Of a DNA stretch of 20,558 nt, positions 1 to 8,059 are shown in pieces. The translations under genes were made by a program, and so were the position numbers. The notes beneath the pieces were generated by a model. The model saw only the letters and a list, made by a program, of their open reading frames with translations, was not told the origin of the DNA and did no database searches. Within the stretch, counting starts at the first letter, position 1. Each line of letters begins with the position of its first letter. Location of the stretch: contig CAZRGV010000114.1 in assembly GCA_964599655.1 (NCBI GenBank), positions 1 through 20,558 on the forward strand. The letters are read 5' to 3'. This stretch comes from CAZRGV01 sp964599655. Lineage in GTDB: Bacteria > Planctomycetota > Planctomycetia > Isosphaerales > Isosphaeraceae.

Positions 1-253
1 GGCTCCACACCATATCATCGAGGCGAGACGGCTCCGGATTCGTAGAAAACCTCTTGAGGAGGACGGATTGGGAGTGACACCACGCCACGCTGGATCGTGG
101 CCGGCCGCGCGGCCGTGGGCTCGAAACGAGACTACAGCCACCCCGCCGCCCGTCCGGTTCGGAGGGAGGGGGGACCCAAGCCAATGGGTCCTCCCTACCC
201 CTATCCCGGCCGCGTTGGCGGCGACGTTTTCCTGGGAGATTTCCGCGTCGTCT
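1..253. other. Intergenic stretch, no gene recognised
   Basis: No convincing coding region was found. A TTG-initiated frame from 68 has an AGGAGGA-like sequence just upstream (57-63), but its product is Arg/Ala-rich and low in complexity, runs through the palindromic repeats at 254-372, and then reads antisense to the kinase. It is therefore treated as spurious. The only structure noted is the imperfect hairpin at 164-199. The first 50 bases could belong to a gene lying to the left of the window, but nothing identifies one. Confidence 0.5.
164..199. repeat. Imperfect GC-rich hairpin
   Basis: Bases 164-178 pair with 185-199 around a six-base loop (179-184). The stem has 15 positions with one G-T pair and one mismatch. 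No T-run follows on either strand, so it is not a textbook intrinsic terminator. It lies about 170 bp beyond the stop of the leftward kinase gene and could still help end or stabilise that transcript. This role is inference. Confidence 0.45.
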
Positions 254-372
254 GGTAGGGTCGGCCGCGCGGACCCTCTTGCTCGATCGGTTCAGAGGGT
301 CCGCGCGGCCGACCCTACCGGGCTCGATCGGTTCCAAGTGGTCCGCGCAGAGGACCTTACCAGGCTCAGTCG
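254..372. repeat. Iterated palindromic element (three units of about 41 bp)
   Basis: Bases 254-279 and 294-319 form a perfect 26-bp inverted repeat around a 14-base spacer (280-293). The spacer sequence GCTCGATCGGTTC occurs at 281-293 and again at 322-334. The segment can be read as three units of roughly 41 bp: 254-293, 294-334 and a diverged copy at 335-372. The core of the third copy, GGTCC-N7-GGACC, is at 340-356. The third unit covers the stop codon (366-368) and last codon of the kinase gene. The layout resembles bacterial REP or MITE-like intergenic palindromes, and the strong stem could also act as a 3' transcript end. No transposase is present. Confidence 0.75.
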
Positions 373-2983
373 GACTTGTAACGCCGCAGGACGGAGCGGC
401 GGGTCTGCCGATCGGCTTCGTCGTTGGTCAGCTCGAGCGCCTTCTCCTGCCACCGGATGGCGTTGGGGGCATCGCCGAAGGTCGCGTGGACCTCGGCGAG
501 CCGGCTCAGGGCATTCGCGAGGATTTTGCGGTGTCGCTCGCTTCGCGGGGGCGTTCGCAGGAGCGTGTCGGCAACGCGATGCGCGTCGTTGAGGTGCGTC
601 TGGACCGCTGCGCGTTCGCCTCGCTCCTCCAAGGCCGAGACCAGCTCCAGAGACGTTCCGAGCAGGCTCAGGGGATACCAGTACACGTCCGGGTGCATCG
701 CCGTGAGGCGCGCCTGGATCTCGCGGGCCTTGAGCAGCGCGTCGAGCCGCCGGTCGGGACGGTTGCGTTCGCGCTCGACACGGCTGATATCATAATAGAT
801 GTCCGCGAGGGAGTCGGCGTAGTTGCTGACGTCCGGGTTCTCGGCCACGACCTTTTCCAGGATGTCGCGCGCCGACTCGTAGGCGAGCAGGGCCGCGGCG
901 GGGTCCCGGCCGGCCGCGAGCTGTGNNNNNNNNNNNNNNNNNNNNNNNNCGCATGGGTGACCGCCAGGACGAGCCGGTACTCGGCCGACTGGGGCCGTTC
1001 CCGGACCAGCCGCTCGCGGATGAGCCGGGCTTCGTCGAAGTGGCGCAGGGCGTCGTCGAGCCGCCCGAGGGCGCGCTCGGCCTGACCGATGTTATAGGAG
1101 GTATTGGCGAGGGCGTTCGCGTAGTCGGCGTTGTCGGGATACCGCTCGACGAGGTTGGAGGCGATGACCCGGGCCTTGCCGTGGTAATCCAGCGCCATCT
1201 CAGGATCACCGTCCTGACGGTGTCGCAGGCCGAGGAAGTCCTGGCTGCTGGCGAGGCATTCCAGGTACTCGGCCACGTCGGGCCGCTGGCGCACGATCTC
1301 TTTGGCGAGGGTCAGGGCCTGATCGTACCGCCGCAACGCCTCGTCGCGATGGCCCACCGACCACTCGTGATTGGCGATCCTCAGGTAGGTGCTGGCGATG
1401 TTGTAGGCGTGGTCGAGGTTCTCGGGGTGGTCCCGTGCGAGTCGCTCCAGCAGGTCAAGCGCCCGGGCGAAAAGGCGGGCGGCCTCGGCCTTCGAGGCGA
1501 TCGCCGTGGTGACATTGCCGAGGCGGAAGTACGTCGTGGCGGCCTCGGCGGCGAGGGTGGGGTCGTCGGGCCGCTGGCGAAGAAACCCCTCGTAATACTC
1601 GCGAGCGAGTTCCAGGAGCTTCCGTTGAAGGGGCTGCAGGCCCGGCCGGTCCGTTAGCTCGTTCGCGGCCACGGTGGTGAACAGGTCCTGGACCGCCTCG
1701 CGGGCCTGACGGAAGTTGGCCTCGGCTTGATCGCGTTCCCGACGGGCGAGTTCTTCACTGTGCCTGGCCCGCGACAGCGCGGCGTGGAGCCGCGCGTTGT
1801 ACCAGAGGCCGCCCAGCAGGAGGCCGAGGGCGGAGAGGACGGCCAGCGCCGCCAACGCCGCGACGGCGGGACGACGACGGCACCACAACACGGTGCGCTC
1901 GACCCGGCCGATCGGGCGGGCGTGGATCGGCTCGTGGGCGAGCCAGCGGCGCAGGTCGGTGGCGACATCGGCGGCCGACTGGTAGCGGCGGTCGGGGTCC
2001 CTGAGCAGGCAACGCAGGCAGATCGTCTCCAGGTCGCGGGGGATATCGGCGAGGAACTTGCGCGGGCTCGGGGCCTCGTCGTGGATCACCTGCTCGATCA
2101 GCCTCCGGGTATCGCCACGGAACGGACGCTCGCCCGTTAGCATTTCGAAGAGGATGACGCCGAGCGAGTAGACATCGGTCCTGCGGTCGGCCCGGCGCGC
2201 CTCTCCGCGGGCCTGCTCGGGAGCCATGTAGGCCGGAGTGCCGAGGATCTTGCCGTCGACGGCGATCGTGGCCTTGCCCGTCTCGTACTTGGCGAGGCCG
2301 AAGTCGGTGATGTGAGGGTGCCCCCGGTCGTCGAGCAGGACGTTCGTCGGCTTGAGGTCCCGGTGGACAATGCCCGCCTGGTGGGCGTAGTCCAGAGCGT
2401 CGGCCAGTTCGGCGCAAAGCCGCGCCGCGTCCTCGGGCTCCATCCGGCCGAGGGCGATCCGGTCGGCCAGGGTCGGACCGGGCACGTAGTCGCTGACAAT
2501 GTAAACGGTCTCGTCGTCTCGTCCGACCTCATGGACGCCGACGATGCCGGGGTGCCGGAGCTTCGCGGAGGCGCGCGCCTCGTGGAGGAACTTCTCCGCC
2601 GTAGCCGGGTCGAGCTGCTCCTTGCGGGGGATCTTCACGGCAACCGTGCGGTCCAGGTCCGGATCGTAAGCCCGCCAGACCGTCCCGAAGGCGCCGGCGC
2701 CGATCCGGGCGATCAGCTCGAAGCGGCCGACGCGACCCGACCGGGTCGAACCCGATCGGGCGTCACCAGAGTTGTACGTGCTGGTGATGAGCCCGGAGTC
2801 TGGATTGAGGTTCTCGACCAGCGTCAGGGACGAGAAAACATCTCGGATCACCTTGGCGTGCTCCGGATGCCTGGCGAGGTACTCGCCGATTGAGGGGGCC
2901 TCGCCGCGCTGGAGTCGCCCGAGGTAGTCCTCGGCCATCCGTTCGACAGGATCGCGTTCGTCTTCGGGGGCAGCGACGTTCAT
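366..2983 (-). CDS. Membrane Ser/Thr protein kinase (Hanks type) with C-terminal TPRs
   Basis: An about 872-residue kinase that phosphorylates Ser/Thr on protein substrates. Residues 1-86 form a planctomycete-style leader. The kinase domain spans about 87-350, with glycine loop GAGAFG (95-100), Lys117 in AVK, HRDLKPTN (207-214, catalytic Asp209), DFG (227-229) and APE (254-256), so it looks active. One membrane span lies at about 371-393, then a short coiled coil (about 405-432), then TPR-like repeats to the C terminus. This places the kinase inside the cell and the TPR region probably outside it. The gene crosses the N-run at 926-949. The C-terminal part (frame ending TGA at 366-368, with AENPDVSNYADSLADIYYD) is in a different frame, so the true gap length should be 1 modulo 3. 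It is divergent from the sulfotransferase gene. The ATG at 2983 has no clear Shine-Dalgarno sequence. The substrate is unknown. Confidence 0.93.
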
Positions 2984-3458
2984 CGGTGACCGTTGGGGAG
3001 GAAAACATCGGGGGGAGCGTCCCCTGGGCCGGTCGCATCAATCTTCATTTTTCACATCTATGATACACAGGGAGTCGGCTGGGGGGAAACCGGTCAGCGC
3101 TCGAGTTGCGGAACGCGCGGTTCCATGGAATTTTTCGACAACGAGCCAGTCTTTGGGCCCGCAGACGGGTTTGAGCGTCACAACCGAAGGAGTCCCTCCG
3201 CGGCCGCGGCGGTCGGGTGGCACTCGACGCCGTTACCCCTGACCATAATCTCTAGAATTCACACAACCCCCTACCTGCCCTGTGATGATGAACGGTGTCG
3301 ACTCGCACCCGGTGGTAGTGAACTGGTGCAAAGCGTTGTGTGGTAGAGGGTTCCGATGCGCCACACTCACGCTACGGGAGAGGGGATCGTTGGGTCGGGA
3401 CGGAGCGTATAAGATTGGGGGAGGGTCGCCGTTATCTTGATTGGAGTGGGAACATCGC
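2984..3458. other. Divergent intergenic region between kinase and TPR-sulfotransferase
   Basis: This 475-bp stretch has no believable gene. The short frames in it lack codon bias and resemble no family. It must hold the start signals of two divergent genes. An AT-rich patch at about 3040-3066 includes TATCAT on the minus strand (3060-3065) as a possible kinase -10 with a poor -35. TATAAG at 3408-3413 is a possible -10 for the rightward gene, also without a good -35. CCGCGGCCGCGG at 3198-3209 is a perfect 12-bp palindrome. None of these is strong enough to list as a promoter. Confidence 0.5.
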
Positions 3459-5329
3459 ATGCCCGTCGACCTGAGCGAGGGCCTGGAGCTGCATCGTCGG
3501 GGGGACTTGGATCGGGCGGCTCGGATTTATGAAGCGGTGTTGGCGGAGGAGCCGGATCAGCCGGAGGCGCTCCGGCTTCTGGGGCTGGTGGCGTTGCAGA
3601 GGGGGGATGCGAATCAGGCGGCGGCGTTGATCGGTCGGGCGGTGGCGGTTCGGCCGGAGGCGGCGGACGCGCACGCGAACCTCGCGGAGGCGCTCTGGGC
3701 GCTCGGGCGTCGTGAGCCGGCGGTCGAATGCTACCGCAACGCGATCGGGCTGGCGCCGGATCGGGCGGAGTTTCACGTCAACCTGGGGGCGTCGCTGGTC
3801 GATCTGGGGCAGATTGACGCCGGGATCGGCCACCTTCAGGAGGCGATTCACCTGCGGCCGGACCTCGCGGCGGCGAGGAANNNNNNNNNNNNNNGTTGCG
3901 GCTCAAGGGAGAGACGGCGGCGGCGATTGAGTCGTTTCGCGAGGTTTTGCGGCTCGATCCGGCGTCGGCCGAGGCGCACGGCAACCTCGGGATGTTGCTT
4001 CTGGAACGCGGCGAGGCGGCCGAGGCGCTCACCCATTTCCTGGAGGCCGTTCGGTTGCGGCCGGGATTCGCGCCGGCGCTGGTCAACCTGGGCAACGCGC
4101 TTCAGGTGCTCGGGCGGCTCGAAGCGGCGGAGGCGTGCTTCCGCGAGGCGATCGCGAAGTCGCCCGGCCTGGCGGCGTCGCACGCGGGGCTCGCCGGGGT
4201 GCTGGAACAGCTCGGCGACCTGGAAGGGTCGTTGGCGTCGTTGCGCGAGGCGCTCCGGCACGACCCGAGGTACGCGGGCGTGCTGGCAAGGCTGGCGACC
4301 CGGCTGCGAGGCGACTTGTCCGCATCCGACCTGGAGACGATCGAGGGGCTTCTGGCCGACCCCGCCCTGCCCTCCGAGTCGCGAGGGTCGCTCGAGTTTG
4401 GATTGGCCCACGTCTTCGACGCCCGGGGCGACTTCGAGCGGGCTGCCGGGTTCGCGGCTCGGGCCAACGCGAGGCAGCGAGAATCACTCGAAGCGCGAGG
4501 CCGGGGTTATGATCCCGAGGCGCACCGGCGCTTTGTCGACCAGCTCATCGCGGCGTTCTCGCCCGCGTTTTTCGAGAGAGTACGAGGGTTTGGCCTGGAA
4601 ACCAAGCGGCCGGTCTTCGTCGTGGGGCTGCCGAGGTCGGGCACGACCTTGATCGAGCAGGTTCTGGCGAGCCATCCCCAGGTGTTTGGCGCGGGGGAGC
4701 TTCGGCTGGTGAAGGAGCTTTTCCAGGCGCTTCCCGAGGTGACGGGGTGCCCCGGGCCGTTGATGAGCTGCCTGGAGCACCTGGATCGCGAGGCCGTCGC
4801 GACGCTGGGACATCGCTACCTCAAGGGCCTCGACGCCTGGAACGACTCGGCCGATCGGGTTGTGGACAAGATGCCGGAAAACACCTTGTATCTCGGGTGG
4901 ATTGCCACGCTCTTTCCCAAGGCGACCTTGATTCACTGCCGGCGCGACGCGAGGGACGTGGCGCTCTCGTGCTGGTTGACGAACTTCAGCCTGCTCCGAT
5001 GGGCCTGCGATCCCGGACACATCGCCTCGAGGATTCTCGAGAGCCGACGCGTGATGGACCACTGGCGACGGGTGCTACCGATTCCGGTGCTCGACGTCGA
5101 GTACGAGGCGATGGTGGCCGAGCCGGAACGCGTCTCGAAAGAACTGGTCTCGTGGTGCGGCCTGGAGTGGGACGCGGCCTGCCTGGAATTTCATAAGACG
5201 CGACGCCCGGTGCGGACGGCGAGCGTCACGCAGGTTCGACAACCGATTCATCGCGGATCGGTGGGCCGCTGGAAGAATTACCAGCGGTGGCTCTCTCCGA
5301 TGTTCGCGAGGCTTGCGCGAGTAACGTGA
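3459..5329 (+). CDS. TPR protein fused to a PAPS-dependent sulfotransferase
   Basis: An about 622-residue protein. The N-terminal half is a run of TPR repeats (for example ANLAEALWALGRREPAVECY and NLGMLLLERGEAAEALTHFL). The C-terminal part matches the Sulfotransfer_3 type: a 5'-phosphosulfate-binding loop GLPRSGTTLIEQVL (bases 4625-4666), a 3'-phosphate-binding region HCRRDARDVALSCW, and the usual Arg-rich end with SVGRWKNY. It should transfer sulfate from PAPS to an unknown acceptor, with the TPRs likely recruiting a partner or substrate. The N-run at 3881-3894 breaks the frame, so the real gap should be 0 modulo 3. The ATG at 3459 is preferred over a TTG at 3441 because GGAGTG (3443-3448) sits ten bases before it. 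It precedes the glycan operon, so sulfation of that glycan is possible, but 420 bp and a promoter separate them. Confidence 0.9.
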
Positions 5330-5477
5330 TCGAGCGGTTCTGGCTCCCCGATCGACCCCTGGGCGAACCCGAGAGGCTGGGGAACCCATGTTGGTGTTCG
5401 TTGGAGTGGAAGGACCGGTCGTGTCACTCCCGTGCGAGGGATGTCGCGGCGGGGTGGGGACCGGGAGATTCTGGAAG

Positions 5478-5489
5478 TTCTTGCAAGAA
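5478..5489. promoter_or_regulatory. 12-bp perfect palindrome, possible operator
   Basis: TTCTTGCAAGAA is its own reverse complement. It lies about 57 bp upstream of the -35 box of the operon promoter, a position where a dimeric activator could bind. No cognate regulator is encoded in the window. A single 12-bp palindrome can occur by chance. Confidence 0.25.
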
Positions 5490-5545
5490 AACGGCCCTGG
5501 GAGCAGGTTCGAAGGAGATTCGAAGCGAGGAGGGGACGGGCCGCG

Positions 5546-5574
5546 TTGACACTTCGGGCGGTTCCGGCTAAAGT
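5546..5574 (+). promoter_or_regulatory. Near-consensus sigma-70 type promoter of the glycan operon
   Basis: TTGACA (5546-5551) is a perfect -35 box. A 17-base spacer separates it from TAAAGT (5569-5574), a good -10 box. Transcription would begin near 5581 and run into the first operon gene at 5750. It is by far the best promoter match seen in the window and is the natural start of the polycistronic unit 5750-17702. Confidence 0.7.
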
Positions 5575-5749
5575 CCCCCCCGCACGTCGCGACCGTCGTC
5601 GTCGGACGGACGATCGCCCATGAAGGGCACCCTTTGAGAAACACCCACGCGATCGTTCGAGGCGGCAGGCGGTCCGTCCGCGAGTTCGGGCGATCCCAGG
5701 GAAGGGATGGCATTCCGGCTCGTGGCATGATGACGGGCGAGGGTGGGTC

Positions 5750-6926
5750 ATGGACGATTTCCCCGCCGTTGCGGCGAGCCCGGGTCCCCGGAGGCCGCGA
5801 CTCTCGGTGGTGGTTCCCGTTCGAAACGGGGGTCGCGACCTCGAGTGCTGCCTCCGGGGTCTCCGCGCTTCGAGTGAATCCGAGTTTGAGCTGGTCGTGG
5901 TTGACGATGGCTCGACCGACGACTCGGCTGCTGTGGCGGAATCGTTCGGCGCGCGGGTGATCCGGCTCGAGCCGTCGAATGGGCCGGCCGCCGCGAGAAA
6001 CCAGGGGGCGGAAGCGGCCTCGGGAGAAATCATCTTCTTCCTTGACGCCGACGTGGTGGTTCATCGGGACACGCTGGCACTGGCCCTGGATCGGTTTACC
6101 GAGGATTCGAACCTGGCGGCCCTGATGGGCTCGTACGACGATCAGCCGACCGCGCCCGGGCTGGTGAGCCAGTTCCGCAACCTGATGCATCATTATGTTC
6201 ATCAGCACGGGACGTTCACGAGCGAGGCGCGTCCGGCGCACACGTTCTGGACCGGCTGCGGGGCGATCCGTCGCGACGTGTTTCTCGCGATGGGCGGCTT
6301 CGATCCGAAGCTCTACCGACGGCCGGCGATCGAGGACATCGAGCTGGGCTACCGTCTGGCGCGGGCCGGCCACAGGCTCTTGCTGGCGCGGAACATTCAG
6401 GCCACTCACCTGAAGCGCTGGACGTTGCGGACGATGATCCACACCGACGTGTTTCAGCGCGGCGTGCCGTGGATGTTGTTGCTGCTCCGATCGAAGACGA
6501 AGGAATCGGACCTGAACGTGAGTCGGTCGCAGCGTGCCTGCGTGGCGGCGACCGGGCTCGGCCTGATGNNNNNNNNNNNNNNNNNNNCTGGGCGCGTTCT
6601 GGCATCCCTGGCTGGCGTTATTCTTCGTCTTGAACGTGGCCTTGCAGACGGTGGTCAACCGCGACTTTTACCGGTTTCTGAAGCAGCGGCGAGGCTGGGG
6701 TTTCGCGCTGGGATCGATTCCACTCCATTATGTTTACTATTGCTGCTGCGGCTTTTCGGTAGTGATCGCCCTGACGATCAAGTGCATGTTGATTCGAGAG
6801 CCCGCCGTGACGCCCGGTCGAGGGCGAGCCGACGTGCCGACCGCGTTCCCGCGACCCAGGAGCAGGACCGCAATCGCGACCACGACCGCACGGGCAAGGA
6901 GGCCGTCGCGATGGACAGGATCGTGA
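5750..6926 (+). CDS. Membrane-anchored family 2 glycosyltransferase
   Basis: An about 392-residue GT-A fold enzyme that transfers a sugar from a nucleotide-sugar donor, probably at the inner face of the membrane. The N-terminal strand LSVVVPVRNGG is followed by DDGSTDD (52-58), NGPAAARNQG, the metal-binding DAD (99-101) and the acceptor-side ED (195-196) in PAIEDIELGYRL. After the N-run (6569-6587) the protein continues in another frame with two hydrophobic segments, WLALFFVLNVALQTVV and LHYVYYCCCGFSVVIALTI, and an NRDFYRFLKQRRGW linker common in such enzymes. The true gap should be 0 modulo 3. A basic Arg/Thr/Pro-rich tail of about 40 residues ends at a TGA (6924-6926) that overlaps the next gene by 16 bases. 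It is the first gene of the operon. Donor and acceptor are unknown. Confidence 0.9.
6896..6902 (+). promoter_or_regulatory. Strong ribosome binding site of the DUF362 gene
   Basis: AAGGAGG lies eight bases before the ATG at 6911. It fixes the start of the DUF362 gene inside the end of the preceding glycosyltransferase gene. It also argues against reading the two as one fused protein, which the raw N-run length would otherwise suggest. Confidence 0.8.
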
Positions 6927-8059
6927 GACGACCGACGGTTGCGGTCGTTCGCTCAGACAACCGGCGCGGGGCGGTGGCCGAGGCCCTGGAACTGATCCGT
7001 AAGGACGTGGCGTCGGTCGTGACGCCGCGGGTCCTGATCAAGCCGAACCTCGTGAGCCACCGCTCGCAACTGGCGTCGACCCATGCCGACACCCTGTCGG
7101 CGACGCTGGACATCGTGCTGGCGACGGGAGCCGAACGGGTCATGGTGGCTGAGGGGGCCAGTGACGCGAGGGCCGGCTTCGAGCGGTTCGGATTCACCCG
7201 AGAAACCTGGGGCCGGCCGGTGGATTATTTCGACCTGAATCGCGACGAGACGGCCTGGGAACCGCTGGCGCTCCGCGCCACGGACGGTACGGCGCTGGAG
7301 GCTCGCGTCTCGAGGACCGTGGCGTCATCGACCTGCCGGATTTCGCTGGCGCTGGCCAAGACGCACGTGACGGCGATGGTAACGCTGTCACTTAAAAATA
7401 TGTTTTCCAGTATTCATCCCGAGGACCGGGTGATGATGCACGGCCATCGGGGCGGGGGCAACGGCTATTCGGGCGTGAAGGGGCGAATCGTCGAGTTTCT
7501 GAAACAAGATCATGCGATGGTGCGGTACTTGACCCGCGCGATGGGACGGGTCAAGAACGTGCGATCGCTCTGGCAGGGGAAGAACAGGCCGGAGGGCTGG
7601 CGGAAGCTCTCTCGGGCCGACATCGGGTTTCTTCGCACGGTTGAGGCGATGAATCGGAACCTGGTGTCGCTGGCGGAGCGGACGAAGCCGCATCTGAGCG
7701 TGGTGGACGGCTTCGTGGGAATGCACCGAGAGGGGCCGAGGCATGGGACGCCGATCCGGCTGGGCGTGGTGGTGGCAGGCACCGACGCGGTGGCGGTCGA
7801 CGCGGTGGCGTCGGCTGTGATGGGTTTTGATCCGAGGCGGATCGGCTACCTGGCGTATGCCGAGGCGGCCGGGTTGGGGGTGGCGAACCTGGAGCGGATT
7901 GAGGTGGTGGGCGAGCCGATCGCGACGGTTCGTCGTCGGTTCGTGCCGCATTCGAACCATGCTGTTCAGCGGCACTGGGACAAGCTCGACGCGCTGAGCG
8001 GAGTCGTTCGCGGTCCACACGCGAACGTGCCTGACCGCGAACGGGTGAGTGCCTTATGA
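6911..8059 (+). CDS. DUF362 family protein
   Basis: A 382-residue soluble-looking protein matching the DUF362 family (PF04015): IKPNLVS near residues 43-49, VMVAEGAS (78-84), and the conserved core KTHVTAMVTLSLKNM (150-164), followed by a histidine- and glycine-rich HGHRGGGNGY region and GTDAVAVDAVASAVMGFDP near the C terminus. Many DUF362 proteins carry a 4Fe-4S ferredoxin module. This one has almost no cysteines and lacks it. The biochemical function of the family is not settled, so none is assigned. It sits between two glycosyltransferases, overlapping the first by 16 bases and the second by ATGA, which suggests a role in the same glycan pathway. Its conserved core is encoded by an unusual A/T-ending codon patch (7388-7417). 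Confidence 0.88.
   Translation: MDRIVRRPTVAVVRSDNRRGAVAEALELIRKDVASVVTPRVLIKPNLVSHRSQLASTHADTLSATLDIVLATGAERVMVAEGASDARAGFERFGFTRETWGRPVDYFDLNRDETAWEPLALRATDGTALEARVSRTVASSTCRISLALAKTHVTAMVTLSLKNMFSSIHPEDRVMMHGHRGGGNGYSGVKGRIVEFLKQDHAMVRYLTRAMGRVKNVRSLWQGKNRPEGWRKLSRADIGFLRTVEAMNRNLVSLAERTKPHLSVVDGFVGMHREGPRHGTPIRLGVVVAGTDAVAVDAVASAVMGFDPRRIGYLAYAEAAGLGVANLERIEVVGEPIATVRRRFVPHSNHAVQRHWDKLDALSGVVRGPHANVPDRERVSAL

Larger units (their letters stand above)
5330..5749. other. Intergenic region upstream of the glycan operon
   Basis: This 420-bp stretch has no supported gene. Frames across it lack codon bias and overlap the ends of real genes. It holds the strong promoter at 5546-5574 and a perfect 12-bp palindrome TTCTTGCAAGAA at 5478-5489, about 57 bp upstream of the -35 box. 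The transcript would have a leader of about 170 bases before the ATG at 5750. No clear terminator for the sulfotransferase gene was found. Confidence 0.6.

Noticed and set aside
254..372. CRISPR-like array from the three repeated units
   Set aside because: The units are contiguous with no variable spacers, the third copy is diverged, and no cas gene is present.
68..592. Rightward TTG frame of 174 residues with an AGGAGGA upstream
   Set aside because: The product is low in complexity, crosses the palindromic repeats and reads antisense to the kinase TPR region.
2993..3460. Short frames in the kinase-sulfotransferase intergenic region
   Set aside because: No ribosome binding site, codon bias or recognisable motif, and they conflict with the starts of two clear genes.
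5750..8059. One 769-residue GT2-DUF362 fusion protein
   Set aside because: It depends on the 19-base N-run being exact. After the gap another frame gives a typical GT2 membrane tail (NRDFYRFLKQRRGW, two hydrophobic segments), and the DUF362 gene has its own AAGGAGG and ATG.
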